A DNA stretch of 64,000 bases from JALYYC01 sp963795805. GTDB lineage: Bacteria > Chloroflexota > Dormibacteria > CF-121. Every line of letters begins with the position of its first letter. Positions within the stretch are counted from its first letter, which is position 1. The stretch covers positions 992,001 through 1,056,000 of the forward strand of contig CAWCIV010000001.1 in assembly GCA_963795805.1 (NCBI GenBank). The letters are read 5' to 3'. Below, piece by piece: positions 1 through 10,094 of the stretch. The position numbers and the translations under genes are program-made. The notes below the pieces were generated by a model. It saw nothing but the letters and a program-made list of their open reading frames with translations. It was not told the origin of the DNA and ran no database searches.

Positions 1-448
1 TCCTGTGGACACTGAGGTCAGGCACCGACACCCAGGCCATCGCGAAGTCCACCGGGCCACCCGCATCCAGCAATGCGTGGCGGAGCATCGGCATCGTGTT
101 CGTCAGCGGCGACAGACCCAGGTCGCAGTCGAGCGCGTCCTGTAGGGGCGCCATCTCACCGCCCGGGGGCGGAAGGTCGAGCGCACCCTCCGTTTCGACC
201 GCGGCGGTCCAGCCGCCTCCGGGGTCGCGGCGAAGGTCGAGCCGGCGGCTCCAGCCGTCTCCCTCACTCGACACCTGCAGCCGCGTGGTGATGAAACCGG
301 CACTCGTCTCCAGCTCGTAATCAAGCCGGTACGGAATGGGCTGGGACCCAATCGCAACGCCGACGGCATGGAGGTGATCTGTCGCCAGGCTGACCGCGGC
401 GAACTCGAGGCCAACGGGATTCTTGAGCCAGACGATCGATCGGTTCAC
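1..448 (-). CDS. Putative glycolipid-binding family protein (partial)
   Basis: The 3' end of the gene lies beyond the window edge. The GTG start at 448 overlaps the TGA stop of the cyclase gene by 4 nt (GTGA), so the two are probably translationally coupled. About 149 residues are visible. The signature stretch DCDLGLSPLTNTMPM near residue 107, followed by an AWVSVPDL-like segment, matches the putative glycolipid-binding family (PF06475, Pseudomonas PA1994 type) as I remember it. No signal peptide or membrane segment is visible, so it is probably cytosolic. The biological role of the family is not established. Confidence 0.75.
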   Translation of the reverse strand, partial: MNRSIVWLKNPVGLEFAAVSLATDHLHAVGVAIGSQPIPYRLDYELETSAGFITTRLQVSSEGDGWSRRLDLRRDPGGGWTAAVETEGALDLPPPGGEMAPLQDALDCDLGLSPLTNTMPMLRHALLDAGGPVDFAMAWVSVPDLSVHR

Positions 449-3400
449 GACGTCGTCTTCGCCGTCGCCCCCATGCGGAGTCGATAGACTCGGACCGGAT
501 TCTCGAGCCCCTTCAGCGTCAGCGTCTCCTCGTCAACCGTCAGTCGCTGGCCTCCCAGCCAGTCGCGACACCGGCGATAGGTTTCATCGCTGAGTAGCAC
601 CTCGCCGGCCGTCGCCTGCGCCTGCAGGCGAGAGGCCAGGTTCGTGACCTCCCCGTAGGTGCTGACATGGCCGTCCGTAGTCAGCTGGCCGACCACCGCC
701 GGTCCGACGGCGATCCCGGCCCCAACCGGGAGGCCGGCCGCCATTGCCTTGTCGCGGATGGCCACTGCGGCCTGCAACGCGTGTAATGCGTGGTCCAGGC
801 GGGCGCTGGTCACATTGAAGGTCGCCATCACCGCATCGCCTTCATACCTGTCGACGAGCCCGTAATGGCGCTCGACCTCCTGCCTCGCCCATCGATGAAG
901 GTTGGCCACGGTGTCGACAAGATGCGCCGGCGCTTCCTTCGCGCTCATCGTGGTGTATCCGCGGATGTCGACAAACAGGACCGTGACCAGGCGCTCGGTG
1001 ATCTCCCCGGTGGCGGTGGCCCGGGTCGCGGCGGTCGCAGCAACCTCGATGCCCATCGCGGCCAGCTGTTGGCGCGCACGGGTCCCTTGATAGACAGCCT
1101 GTCGTTCGTCGGCGCGGGCGATCACCCTCCGAAGCTCGGCCTCGGCCGCCGCCCGATCGCCCTGAGCCAGGGCGGCCTCCGCCAGGGCGCGGCGAGTCCG
1201 CAACTCCTCGAGGAGGTACTCGGCGCCGGCCAGGATGTCGATGGCGGCTTGGAAGTGCTCGCGTGCGCCCGCCGGATTTCCGCCTGCGAGCGCAAGGCGG
1301 CCTTCCATCCGCCGCTGATTGGGGTCGTCGCTCGCGCCGGGCGCGCGCGTCCTGACCACCAACCGCTCGGCATCCTGGGTCCGCCCCGCGCCCACCAGGG
1401 CTTCAACCGCGCCGTCGTACAGGTGGCGCGTCTCAGGGAGCCCGCCACCCCATGCCGGCCTCGCTAACACGACCAGCGCCTCCGACACCGCAGCGTTCTG
1501 GTCTCCGCCATCCAGGTTCAGCCGGATCAGGAGCCGTTCGTACTGAATCAGGTCCTGCATTTCCCGCTGTCCCTGGCGGTCGGGCATCAACTCGAGGGCG
1601 GCCCGCGCCTGACCGAGCGCGGAGACGGCCTCTGCCAGGTTCCGCCGGATCCACGCCTCGAAGGTCGATGACTGGTCCTCGCGCGATAGGGACAGGGCCG
1701 ACTCGTAGAGCGCACGCGCCCGGTCGGGAAACCCGAGGCAGAGCAGGCAGTCAGCCTCGGCGAACAGCTCAAGCGACGCCGGGGTATCGCCCACCCGCAT
1801 CTCCTTGAAGAGCGGAATCCGCGCCAGCCCCTCTTTGGCTCGGAACACCAGGCAACGCTCGATGATCCCGTTGTAGAGGGCGTTGCGCGCGATCCAGTAG
1901 AGCCCGTGAGCGACCGCTTCTCGATGGCTCGCATCCACGATGGCGAAGCCTTCGTCGACCTGGCCCATCGGCACCATGGCCCCGCCGAGGAAGACACCGG
2001 CCCAGATCCTCGGCGAGTCGGCGTGGACTGCTTCGGCAACCTCGATCGCCTTTTGCGCCATCCGGTGGGACTCGGTCACCTCGAGCTCGAAGAAATGCAG
2101 CCCGGCGAGCCGAACGTAGGCATTCGCAAGATCCTCGCTGGGGCCCTCAGCCTCGAAGACGGCGCGCGCTCGCTCGTACTCGGCGCGTGCCACATCCGGC
2201 CGCGACCGCTCCCAGTTGCAGCGGCCGAGGACCATGCGGTATCGAGCCGCCTCGCGCGTCTGCCCTGCGGCCTCGAGCAATGGGACGCCCTGCTCGAAAT
2301 AGTGCTGCGCGCGCGCCGGCTGGTTCGCCTCGTACAGGGCGTTGCCCAGGCGGCAAAGGATCCGGCCGCGTGTCAGGTCGTCGTGGACGTGGGCCAGGAT
2401 CCGCTCGTAGAGCTCGGCCGCCTCGCGAAATGCGTGGCCGCCCTCGGCGTCTTCGGCCGCCCGGATCGCCACCGGGATCCCGTCATCCCACCGATTCGCC
2501 GCAAAGAGGTGGAAGGCCCGGTCCATCGCCGCTGCCCCTGATTGTTGAGCCAGCATGTCAGCGGCTCGACTATGCAGCTGCTCACGGTGGGGCGCGATCA
2601 TGTCCTCGTAAATCGACTCGCGAGTCAGCGCGTGGCGGAATCGGTAGCGGCCTGGGACCTGCGGATCCTCTTCCATGAGCTGCTGCTGAATGGAGGCGTG
2701 CAGGGTGGCCTGCACGGTTGCTTCATCTCGGCCCGAAAGGGCGACGAGCGACCGGTAACTACACGAGGGGCCCAGGATCGAGGCCGTCTGAAGGATCTCT
2801 GCCTGCTCGGATGAGAGCCGCTCGACACGGAGCAGGATCGTGTCCTTGACGGTCTGCGGGAGGCGGAGGTCCCGCAGCGCCTTGCGTTCCCACTTCCCTG
2901 CACCCCGGTAGATGTCGCCGCGATCAAGGGCGGCCTTGAGGAATTCCTCGAGGACGAAGGGATTTCCCTCCGAGCGCTTGTGGAACAGGTCGCGAAATTC
3001 GGGGGTGACCTCGTCGTTGTCAAAGATGTCGGCGATCATGGCGGCAACACCCTCCGGGGGTAACGGCTGGAGCTCGATGACCTGCGCGTCGCGGGTCCGC
3101 CGCCAACTCTGGATCATCGGGGCCAGCGGGTGTTTGCGATGCAGCTCGTCAGTCCGATAGGTGCCAAGGATCATCAGGCGCATCCCGGCCAACCGCCGAG
3201 CCAGGTAATCGAGGAGTTCCCGGGTGGAGGCATCCGCCCAGTGGATGTCCTCGAGGACGATCAGGACGCCGTGCTCGTCCGCCGGAACCCGGAGCAGCGC
3301 CAGGATCGCCTCGAAGAGACGAAGCTTGGCCTGGGTCGCATCACCCTGCTCGCGGTTAGCGGACTCGGGTTCGAGCTGGGGAAAGAGCGGCGCCAGCTCG

Positions 3401-3711
3401 CGACGGACCGGCCCGAGCCGCTGCCGGATCAAGGCGATGTCCGAGGTGGCCAGGTAGTTCCCGATCGCCTCCAGGAATGGCAGGTAGGGCAATGAGAGAT
3501 CTGCCTCGGAGCAGCCTCCCCACAGCACGGTCATCCGGATTCTGAGCGCGCGGCGCTGCAGATCGGTCGCCAGACGGGTCTTCCCCATGCCCGCCTCGCC
3601 GGCGAGAAGGACGATCCGGCCGTCCCCACGGTTGGCAGCCAGGAGCGCATCTTCGAGCGCGCCAACCTCGGATTCCCGGCCGACAAGCACGGAACATATG
3701 GCCCGGTCCAT
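445..3711 (-). CDS. ATPase-TPR-adenylate/guanylate cyclase regulator
   Basis: This 1088-residue signalling protein has an N-terminal AAA/STAND ATPase with Walker A GEAGMGKT at 38-45 and Walker B VLIVLEDIHWAD near residue 150. A long helical TPR-like middle (about 400-850) follows, then a C-terminal class III nucleotide cyclase (about 880-1075). The cyclase keeps both metal aspartates (FVDIRGYT and EGDAVMATF) and a late NLASRLQ motif. The substrate-selecting lysine of the usual DKYEGD motif is Arg (DRYEGD), and the usual GDTVNLA is GEVTNLA, so activity or substrate choice could differ. The domain order is the reverse of the common cyclase-ATPase-TPR proteins. The ATG start at 3711 has no competing upstream start. 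It probably makes cyclic nucleotide in response to an unknown ligand. Confidence 0.9.
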   Translation of the reverse strand: MDRAICSVLVGRESEVGALEDALLAANRGDGRIVLLAGEAGMGKTRLATDLQRRALRIRMTVLWGGCSEADLSLPYLPFLEAIGNYLATSDIALIRQRLGPVRRELAPLFPQLEPESANREQGDATQAKLRLFEAILALLRVPADEHGVLIVLEDIHWADASTRELLDYLARRLAGMRLMILGTYRTDELHRKHPLAPMIQSWRRTRDAQVIELQPLPPEGVAAMIADIFDNDEVTPEFRDLFHKRSEGNPFVLEEFLKAALDRGDIYRGAGKWERKALRDLRLPQTVKDTILLRVERLSSEQAEILQTASILGPSCSYRSLVALSGRDEATVQATLHASIQQQLMEEDPQVPGRYRFRHALTRESIYEDMIAPHREQLHSRAADMLAQQSGAAAMDRAFHLFAANRWDDGIPVAIRAAEDAEGGHAFREAAELYERILAHVHDDLTRGRILCRLGNALYEANQPARAQHYFEQGVPLLEAAGQTREAARYRMVLGRCNWERSRPDVARAEYERARAVFEAEGPSEDLANAYVRLAGLHFFELEVTESHRMAQKAIEVAEAVHADSPRIWAGVFLGGAMVPMGQVDEGFAIVDASHREAVAHGLYWIARNALYNGIIERCLVFRAKEGLARIPLFKEMRVGDTPASLELFAEADCLLCLGFPDRARALYESALSLSREDQSSTFEAWIRRNLAEAVSALGQARAALELMPDRQGQREMQDLIQYERLLIRLNLDGGDQNAAVSEALVVLARPAWGGGLPETRHLYDGAVEALVGAGRTQDAERLVVRTRAPGASDDPNQRRMEGRLALAGGNPAGAREHFQAAIDILAGAEYLLEELRTRRALAEAALAQGDRAAAEAELRRVIARADERQAVYQGTRARQQLAAMGIEVAATAATRATATGEITERLVTVLFVDIRGYTTMSAKEAPAHLVDTVANLHRWARQEVERHYGLVDRYEGDAVMATFNVTSARLDHALHALQAAVAIRDKAMAAGLPVGAGIAVGPAVVGQLTTDGHVSTYGEVTNLASRLQAQATAGEVLLSDETYRRCRDWLGGQRLTVDEETLTLKGLENPVRVYRLRMGATAKTTS

Positions 3712-3749
3712 TCGAAGACAATGGTATTAACTTGTCGCCGGACGGCAGG

Positions 3750-5212
3750 CTATACCGTTCGGGTTGTGACCTCCGAGCGACGGCCGACCTGGTAAAGCAC
3801 CAGGTAGACGACGGTGGCCACGATCCCGCCGGCGAAGAAGCTCAGGTCACCGACCTGCGGGTAATTCGTCGGGACCCAGCCCAGTGGCGATGGGCGGCGG
3901 CTGATTCCAGAAGGGTATAGTCGCGACGATGCCGGCGAGCATCGCGATGAACCCCTTCCAGTTTCGATGCTGTGTGTCGTAGAAGACCGCCTCCGGGTAC
4001 TGGCCGCGGTGCAGGACGTAGTCGGTGATGACGACCGCCAGGAAGGGCGTGATCCAGTAGGTGATGAGCAGCAGGAAGCTCACGTACTTGCTGTCGGGTC
4101 CGATGTTTCCCTGGAGCAAAAGGCCGATCACGAGTCCGATCGCCCCGAAGACCACCGCTGAAATCGCGCGCCGCTTTTCGACCGCCACCTTGATCCCGAG
4201 GGTGAGGAAGGCCATCGACCCCGAGTAAATGTTGAGGACGTTGGCGGCGACCGCGCCAAGCGCGATGCCGAGCAGGACCAGGACCTGCAGCAACGCCGGG
4301 AAGTGGGTTCGTGAACTGCTCCGTCGGGATTGTTGCCGGTCGAGAAGGTCGCCGCGGCCGCGCCGGCTATCTCCAGGACGACGCAGGAAACGAAGACCCC
4401 AAGGCCCGCCGCGAGCGCGACGCTCCTCGGGCTCGTGTTTCGGGGAAGGTAGCGGCTGTAATCGGAGGCGAACGGGTTCCAGCCGATGGCGTAGCCGAAC
4501 GAGATGAAGATCGCAAGGATGAACGCGGCCGACGGACCGCCAAACGGAACCGGAGCCCTGGCGTTGAAGCCCAGGTCCGTATGCGCTTGCGCCACGACGA
4601 TCACGGTCGCGATGGCGAAGACGACGCCGAGGTAGGGGAAGATCACGCGCTCGAACTGGTGGATCATGTTGTGCCCGATGAAGGCAACGATGACCTGGAC
4701 AACGACGATGATGATGAACGCCACCGGGAAGGCTGAACACCTCGTGGTGGTTGTTCAGCAGCGCGCTCAGCGTGACGAGGGCGAATGTCCCGCTGACCGA
4801 ATTGACAATGAACCAGCCGAAGCTCGCCGTCAGCCAGCTGAGCGCCGCCGGAAGGAAGTTCCCGAGATACCCGAACGGCGCCCGGCCTTCGACCATTTGT
4901 GGGACGCCGAATCGCGGGCCCATCGTCGAGAGGATGGCGTGGGTGATCGAGCCCATGAGGGTACCGATGATGCAGCCGAGAACGGTGGGCCAGAATCCGC
5001 CGCCGAACGTGGCGATCGGCAAGACCCCGACGAAGACGGTCGCGAACTCCATATTCGGGGACATCCAGGTCCAGAAGAGCTGGATCGGATTGCCGTGGCG
5101 CTCGCGTTCCGGAATGTACTCGATGCCGCCTGGCTCGACGGCGGTGACACGGCTGCCGTATTCCCCTTCGCGTACCGGTACGTTGCGCGTCGGCCTCGGT
5201 CGTTGTTGCCAC
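3750..5212 (-). pseudogene. NCS1-family nucleobase/hydantoin permease, frameshifted
   Basis: This is a cation-coupled importer of the NCS1 (purine-cytosine/allantoin/hydantoin) family. The GTG start at 5212 sits behind AAGGGGAGAGGA; reading begins MATTTEADAQRTGT and then continues in another frame as REGEYGSRVTAVEPGGIEYI. Further frame changes occur near 4725, 4315 and 3875. Stitched together they give about 487 residues with roughly 12 hydrophobic segments, the usual family length. The NCS1-like stretches include FWTWMSPNMEFATVFVG and GWNPFASDYSRYLP, and the C-terminus ends GDLSFFAGG then VGRRSEVTTRTV before TAG at 3750. There are no internal stops apart from the frame changes, so the damage is recent or artefactual. 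It is divergent from the cytosine deaminase gene, which suggests cytosine, uracil, allantoin or hydantoin as cargo. Confidence 0.85.
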
Positions 5213-5313
5213 AGTCCTCTCCCCTTACGCGTGTGGTTGCCCGACTTCCCAGCGAAATTGTATGCAGTTTCACGCTCCGGCACCAGAGAAATCTTTCTGC
5301 GTAGACTTCGATC

Positions 5314-6601
5314 GTGTTCGATCTCCTGATCAAGGATGCCCGCCTGCCCCGATCGGAGGCGCTGAGTTCGATCGGCATCGAGGGCGGTCGGATTGCCGCG
5401 CTGGCCGGTCCCGGCCAGCATGCGGAGGCTCGCGAGGTGATCGACGCCCGTGGCGGCCTCCTGACGCCGGCCCTGGTCGAACCGCACATCCACCTCGACG
5501 CCGTGCTCACGGTCGGCCAGCCCCGCCATAACCAGAGCGGTTCGCTCTTCGAGGGCATTGCGATCTGGGGGGAGCGCGTCAAGGCGCTGACGGTCGACGA
5601 CGTCAAACACCGGGTCTCGGAGGTCCTCCGCTGGCAGCTCGCCAACGGCGTCCTCTTCGTGCGCAGCCACGTCGACGTCTGTGATCCGAACCTGACGGCG
5701 CTTCGCGCCCTCCTCGAGCTTCGGGAGGAGGTCAAGGACCGGGTCACCATCCAGCTGGTCGCCTTCCCGCAGCAGGGCATCCAGTCGTTCCCCAACGGCG
5801 AGGCGCTGATGCGACAGGCCGTCGAGATGGGCGCCGATGTCGTCGGTGGGATCCCCCACTTCGAGCTGACGCGCGAGTACGGCGTCGAGTCGGTGAAGTT
5901 CGCGATGGCGCTGGCGAAGGAGCACGGCAAGCTGGTCGACATCCACTGCGACGAGACCGACGACGACCAGTCCCGCTTCGTCGAGGTGATGGCCGCGGAG
6001 ACGATCCGGCTCGACATGGCCGGGCGCGTCACGGCCAGCCACACCACCGCGATGCACTCGTACAACAACGCCTACGCGGGCCGGCTGATCGTCAATATCA
6101 AGCGCGCCGGGATGCACATGGTGACGAACCCCCTCGACAACGCCACGCTGCAGGGCCGCTTCGACAGCTATCCGATCCGCCGGGGCCATACCCGCTTCAA
6201 GGAACTGCTCGCCGCGGGCGTCAACGTCTGCATCGGCCACGACTCGGTCATGGACCCCTGGTACCCGCTGGGCTACGGCGACCCGCTCCAGGCCGCCATG
6301 GTGCTCGCCCACTACGGCCAGATGTCCGGGCTACGAGGAGATCCGGACCCTGATCGACATGATCACGATCAACGGGGCGCGGGCCCTCGGGCTACGAGAC
6401 TATGGCCTCGCGGTCGGCTGCCGCGCCGACCTGGTGCTCTTCGACGCGGTCAGCGAGATGGACGCGATCCGCCGGATTGCGCCGCGGCGGTTGGTGTTCA
6501 AGGACGGCAGGGTGGTCGCCCACGGAGAGCCCGCGACCCATATCGTGAACTGGAACGGCCAGGACCAGATGGTCGACTTCCAGCCGCCTCGTGCTCGTTA
6601 A
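5314..6601 (+). pseudogene. codA: Cytosine deaminase (CodA-like amidohydrolase), frameshifted
   Basis: This metal-dependent amidohydrolase deaminates cytosine (or a related base such as creatinine or isoguanine). It aligns end to end by eye with E. coli CodA: metal-binding EPHIHLD, then QPNxNQSG-like QPRHNQSGSLFEG, VRSHVDVCD, HCDETDDDQSRF, SHTTAMHSYNNAY, GHDSVMDPWYPLG. The frame changes at about 6330 (inside GGGCTAC) and resumes as YEEIRTLIDMITING, ending at TAA 6601. The GTG start at 5314 is 101 bp from the divergent permease start. The last 11 bases overlap the hydantoinase start, so it heads a plus-strand operon. Only the one indel separates it from an intact gene of about 428 codons. Confidence 0.88.
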
Positions 6602-7968
6602 GGGCGGAACGGTCGTGCGCGCGTCGGGCGCGCTGGCGGCTGACGTCATGATCAAGGGCGAGCGAATCACCGCCGTCGGACCGAACCTCCCGGCCGGCGA
6701 CGAAGCCGTGATTGACGCGACCGGCATGCTCGTGATGCCAGGCGTCGTCGACCCGCATACGCATTTCGTGCTGGACACCGGCGCCGAGAGGACGCTGGAC
6801 GATTTCGCCTCGGCGTCGATCGCGGCCGCGGCCGGCGGCGTGACGACCTTCCTCGACTTCGCCCCGCAGCAGCACGGCCAGTCCTTTCGAGCCGCGCTCG
6901 AGTCCCGCCTGGGACAGATCGACGGCCAGGCGCTGATCGACTACGGGATCCACCTCAACATCACCGATCTGCTACCGGGATGGGAACGCGACCTGGACCA
7001 CCTGGTCGAGGCAGGCGTCACCAGTGCCAAGGTCTACACCACGTATCGCGACACGGTCTTCTACGTCGATGACTGGACCTGGTACCGGTTGATGGAACGT
7101 TCCGGACCGGCGGGTTTGCTGGTCCAGGTCCATGCCGAAAACGACGCCATCGTCGAGGGGAAGACCCGCGAGCTGATCGCAGCCGGCCACAAATCGTTTG
7201 CGTATCACGCCATGGCCCGCCCCGCCGTCGCCGAGGCGGAAGCCGTGGCGCGAGGACTCCTCTTCAGTCGTGCGACCGGCAGCCCGGTGTATTTCGTTCA
7301 CCTCTCCTCTCCCCTTTCGGTCGACCTGGTCGACGAGGCACCTGCGGGCGTGAAGGCCATTGCCGAAACCTGCCCGCATTTCCTGGTGCTCGACGAGTCC
7401 GTGTACGCCGGCAAGGACGCAGCGCGCTACCTGATGACGCCGCCGCTCCGCGATAAGGCGAGCCAGGCAGGACTGTGGGAGCAACTGCGCGATGGCGCCA
7501 TCCACGCCATCGGCAGCGACCACTGCGGCTTCGGCCTGGACCAGCGTGAAGGCGCCGGATGACTTCAGCAAGGTCAGCGGCGGGATCCCCGGCGTCGAGA
7601 CGACGCTGCTGCTCCTGTACACGTTCGGGGTCCAGCGTCAGCGCATCGGACTGCCGGACCTCGTCCGCCTCCTGTCCACCAACCCGGCGAAGATCTTCGG
7701 GCTCTTCGGCCGTAAGGGTGACCTGGCACCGGGGTTCGACGGTGATCTCGTGATCTTCGATGCCGCGCCCGAGCGAGTCCTGTCACAGCGCGAGCTGCAC
7801 AGCCGCGCCGGATTCTCCCCCTACGAAGGGCTCAGCGTGCAGGGGAAGGTCCGGACCACCATCTCCCGCGGCCAGGTCGTATACGACGACGGCAGCGTCA
7901 TCGCGCCGCCGAGCCACGGACGCTTCTTGAAGTGCAAGCCCTTCGATCCCACCGTCGACCTCGAATGA
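6591..7968 (+). pseudogene. D-hydantoinase/dihydropyrimidinase, frameshifted
   Basis: This cyclic amidohydrolase opens hydantoin or dihydropyrimidine rings to N-carbamoyl amino acids. The GTG start at 6591 lies inside the cytosine deaminase gene end. Metal ligands are visible: DPHTHF near residue 58, the carbamylated-lysine site SAKVYTTY, HAENDAI, YFVHLSSP and GSDHCGF. The segment AAAAGGVTTFLDFAPQ resembles hydantoinase/dihydropyrimidinase more than allantoinase. At about 7545 the frame changes: one frame runs into TGA at 7560-7562 and the other continues VKAPDDFSKVSGGIPGVET to TGA 7968. Length after repair is about 459 residues, as expected. It pairs with the amidohydrolase that follows. Confidence 0.87.
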
Positions 7969-9205
7969 TGCGACATCAACGGCGAGCGCCTCCTGTCGGA
8001 TCTTCGCGAGCTCTCGGCGATCGGCGGACGGCCCGACGGCGGCATCGAACGGCTCGCCTGGAGCGAGGCCGACCTGGAAGGGCGCCGCTGGTTCGCGCAG
8101 CGGCTCGAGGATGCCGGCCTGGAGGTCCGGACCGACGAAGCGCTCAACGTTTTTGGCCATCTCCCCGGCGCGCGCGGTCCCTTTCTGCTCACGGGATCGC
8201 ACCTCGACAGCGTGCCCTCCGGTGGACGACTCGATGGCGCGTATGGAGCCGTGGCCGCGCTCGAGGTGATGCGCACCCTGGTCGAATCGAACGATCCGGT
8301 CGCCGTGCGCGTCGAGGTGGTCGGCTTCGCCGATGAAGAAGGTGTTCGCTTCGAGACAGGCCTGATCGGGAGCAAAGCGCTGTGTGGCGAGCTGGACATA
8401 GACGCGCTGCGCGGACGAAATGATTGGGTCGGCGTCCCCATTACGGAGGTTCTGTTGACGGCCGGTATCGACCTCGAGCGGATGAACGAGGCCGCGCGAA
8501 CACCTGAAGGAGATCTTTTCCTATCTAGAACTCCACATCGAGCAGGGCCCGCGGATGGAGACGCAAGGCCTGGAACTGGGCGTGGTCACCGACATTGTCA
8601 GCGTTCACCGGCAAGAAATCGTGATCAACGGAACTCAGAATCATGCCGGCACGACGCCAATGAGCCTGCGGCATGACGCTGGGCGGGCGGCCGCTCGCGT
8701 CACCGCAGAATTGAAAAACATGGTCCAGGCGATCGATAACGAGGCGGTCGCAAATGTCGGAGTGATGCGATTCGAGCCCGGAGCTGTCAATGTCGTTCCT
8801 GGACGGGCGACGTTCACGGTGGAAGTACGCCACGTCGATGCGAAGGTGATTGCACAGATCGTCCGGCGGTTCGAGCAACGCCTGGCTGAGATCTGCAGTG
8901 AAGAAACATGCGGGTTCGCGATCCGCCTCCTCTCCGACGTGCCCGGCGGGATGATGGACCGGGAGATCATGGGAATACTGGACCGCGTCTGCTTGGGGCT
9001 CGGGCGTCCATACGGCCGGCTCTGGAGCGGGGCCGGCCACGATGCTCAGGTACTGCCGTACTACGGCGTCCGCACCGGGATGCTTTTCGTTCCCAGCCGG
9101 AAAGGCATCAGCCACGCCCCAGAGGAAGACACAGACGAGGCGCACCTGGTCCTTGGAGCCCGCGCCCTGCTCGCTGGGGTTCGGGCCGTGCTGGCAGCCC
9201 GATAA
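7968..9205 (+). pseudogene. M20-family N-carbamoyl-amino-acid/allantoate amidohydrolase, frameshifted
   Basis: This zinc-dependent hydrolase of the HyuC/AllC type removes the carbamoyl or ureido group from the product of the preceding hydantoinase or from allantoate. Family motifs in order: TGSHLDSVPSGGRLDGAYG (metal ligands), FADEEGVRFETGLIGSKA, LHIEQGP, NHAGTTPM, SGAGHDAQ. The only nearby ATGs (7965, 7968) are out of frame with DINGERLLSDLREL, so one base appears inserted at about 7971. A second frame change at about 8501 joins MNEAARTP to LKEIFSYLELHIEQGP. After repair it has about 410 residues, the family norm. Stop TAA is at 9205. Confidence 0.87.
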
Positions 9206-9218
9206 TGGGTTCTGCGTG

Positions 9219-10094
9219 ATGGAGGTTCTCTTGCCGCGCACGCTCGGGGAGGCACTCGACCAGAAGGCGGCGCACCCGGAGGCCGTCTGCCTCAACGGTG
9301 GCACCGACGTTATGGTGGAGATCAATTTTGGACGCGCCCGACCCGCCACGATCATCGATGTCTCGCAGATCCACGAGCTCAAACGCATCGATCGCGACAA
9401 CGGTGATTGGATCCTTGGTGCCGGCGCGACCTACACCCAGGTGATCCGCGCCATGGCCGAGATCAACCCGCTGGTCGAGGCGTCGCGGTCCGTCGGCTCG
9501 CCCCAGATCCGCAATCGCGGCACGGTCGGCGGGAACCTCGGGACGGCCTCGCCTGCCGGGGACGCGCTGCCGGTGCTCGCCGCCTTCGACGCCGAGGTCC
9601 TGCTCGCCAACCACCGGGCGCGTCGCACCGTCCCCTGGCATGAGTTCCTCAAGGGCCCGAAGAAGACCTCGATCAGCAAGGACGAGCTGATCCTTGGCAC
9701 TCGATGGAAGCACGTCCGCGGCCCGGGATCCTTCTCCAAAATCGGGACACGCAACGCGATGGTGATCTCCGTGGTCTCGTTCTGTCTTCAGGTCGACGAG
9801 GATTCGCGCCGGGTACGCGTCGCGCTGGGGTCGGTGGCGCCCACCGTCGTGCGGGCGCCCGAGGCCGAGAACTTCATCAGCCAGGTGATGGCCGACGCCG
9901 GCACGTGGGACGATCCCTCGAAGGCAATCCCCGAAACGGCATGGGACGAGTTCGCCACCCGCGTCGCTACCGCGGCAAAACCCATCGATGACGTGCGCGG
10001 CACGGCCGCCTACCGGACCCATGCCTGCAACGTGCTCGCCCGTCGCTCGCTCAACTGGGCGCTGGAGGATCGGAAGCTGAAGCGATGGTCGTAA
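9219..10094 (+). CDS. Xanthine dehydrogenase family FAD-binding subunit
   Basis: This is the medium (FAD) subunit of a molybdenum hydroxylase; it passes electrons between the 2Fe-2S centres and NAD+. The 291 residues show the family motifs NGGTDVMVEIN (about 26-36), LGAGATYTQV, and the FAD loop IRNRGTVGGNLGTASPAGD. An ATG at 9219 or the adjacent GTG at 9216 is the start; a longer reading from 9042 overlaps the previous gene and is not credible. The end overlaps the iron-sulfur subunit start by 10 nt. Its neighbours (8-oxoguanine deaminase, uricase pathway) indicate a purine hydroxylase and not a CO dehydrogenase. Confidence 0.9.
   Translation: MEVLLPRTLGEALDQKAAHPEAVCLNGGTDVMVEINFGRARPATIIDVSQIHELKRIDRDNGDWILGAGATYTQVIRAMAEINPLVEASRSVGSPQIRNRGTVGGNLGTASPAGDALPVLAAFDAEVLLANHRARRTVPWHEFLKGPKKTSISKDELILGTRWKHVRGPGSFSKIGTRNAMVISVVSFCLQVDEDSRRVRVALGSVAPTVVRAPEAENFISQVMADAGTWDDPSKAIPETAWDEFATRVATAAKPIDDVRGTAAYRTHACNVLARRSLNWALEDRKLKRWS

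Noticed and set aside
3847..6312. An 821-codon minus-strand open frame covering permease and deaminase DNA
   Set aside because: It is a chimera: the first half is antisense to cytosine deaminase and the rest picks up one frame of the frameshifted permease. Family-like sequence occurs only in the permease part.
6591..7968. Calling this gene allantoinase because uricase genes follow
   Set aside because: The DPHTHF and FLDFAPQ segments fit hydantoinase/dihydropyrimidinase better than allantoinase; the PuuE-like gene at 57.5 kb is a better allantoinase candidate.
9042..9218. Extended start for the FAD subunit at ATG 9042
   Set aside because: It overlaps the end of the amidohydrolase in another frame and adds sequence unlike the family; ATG 9219 gives the normal N-terminus.
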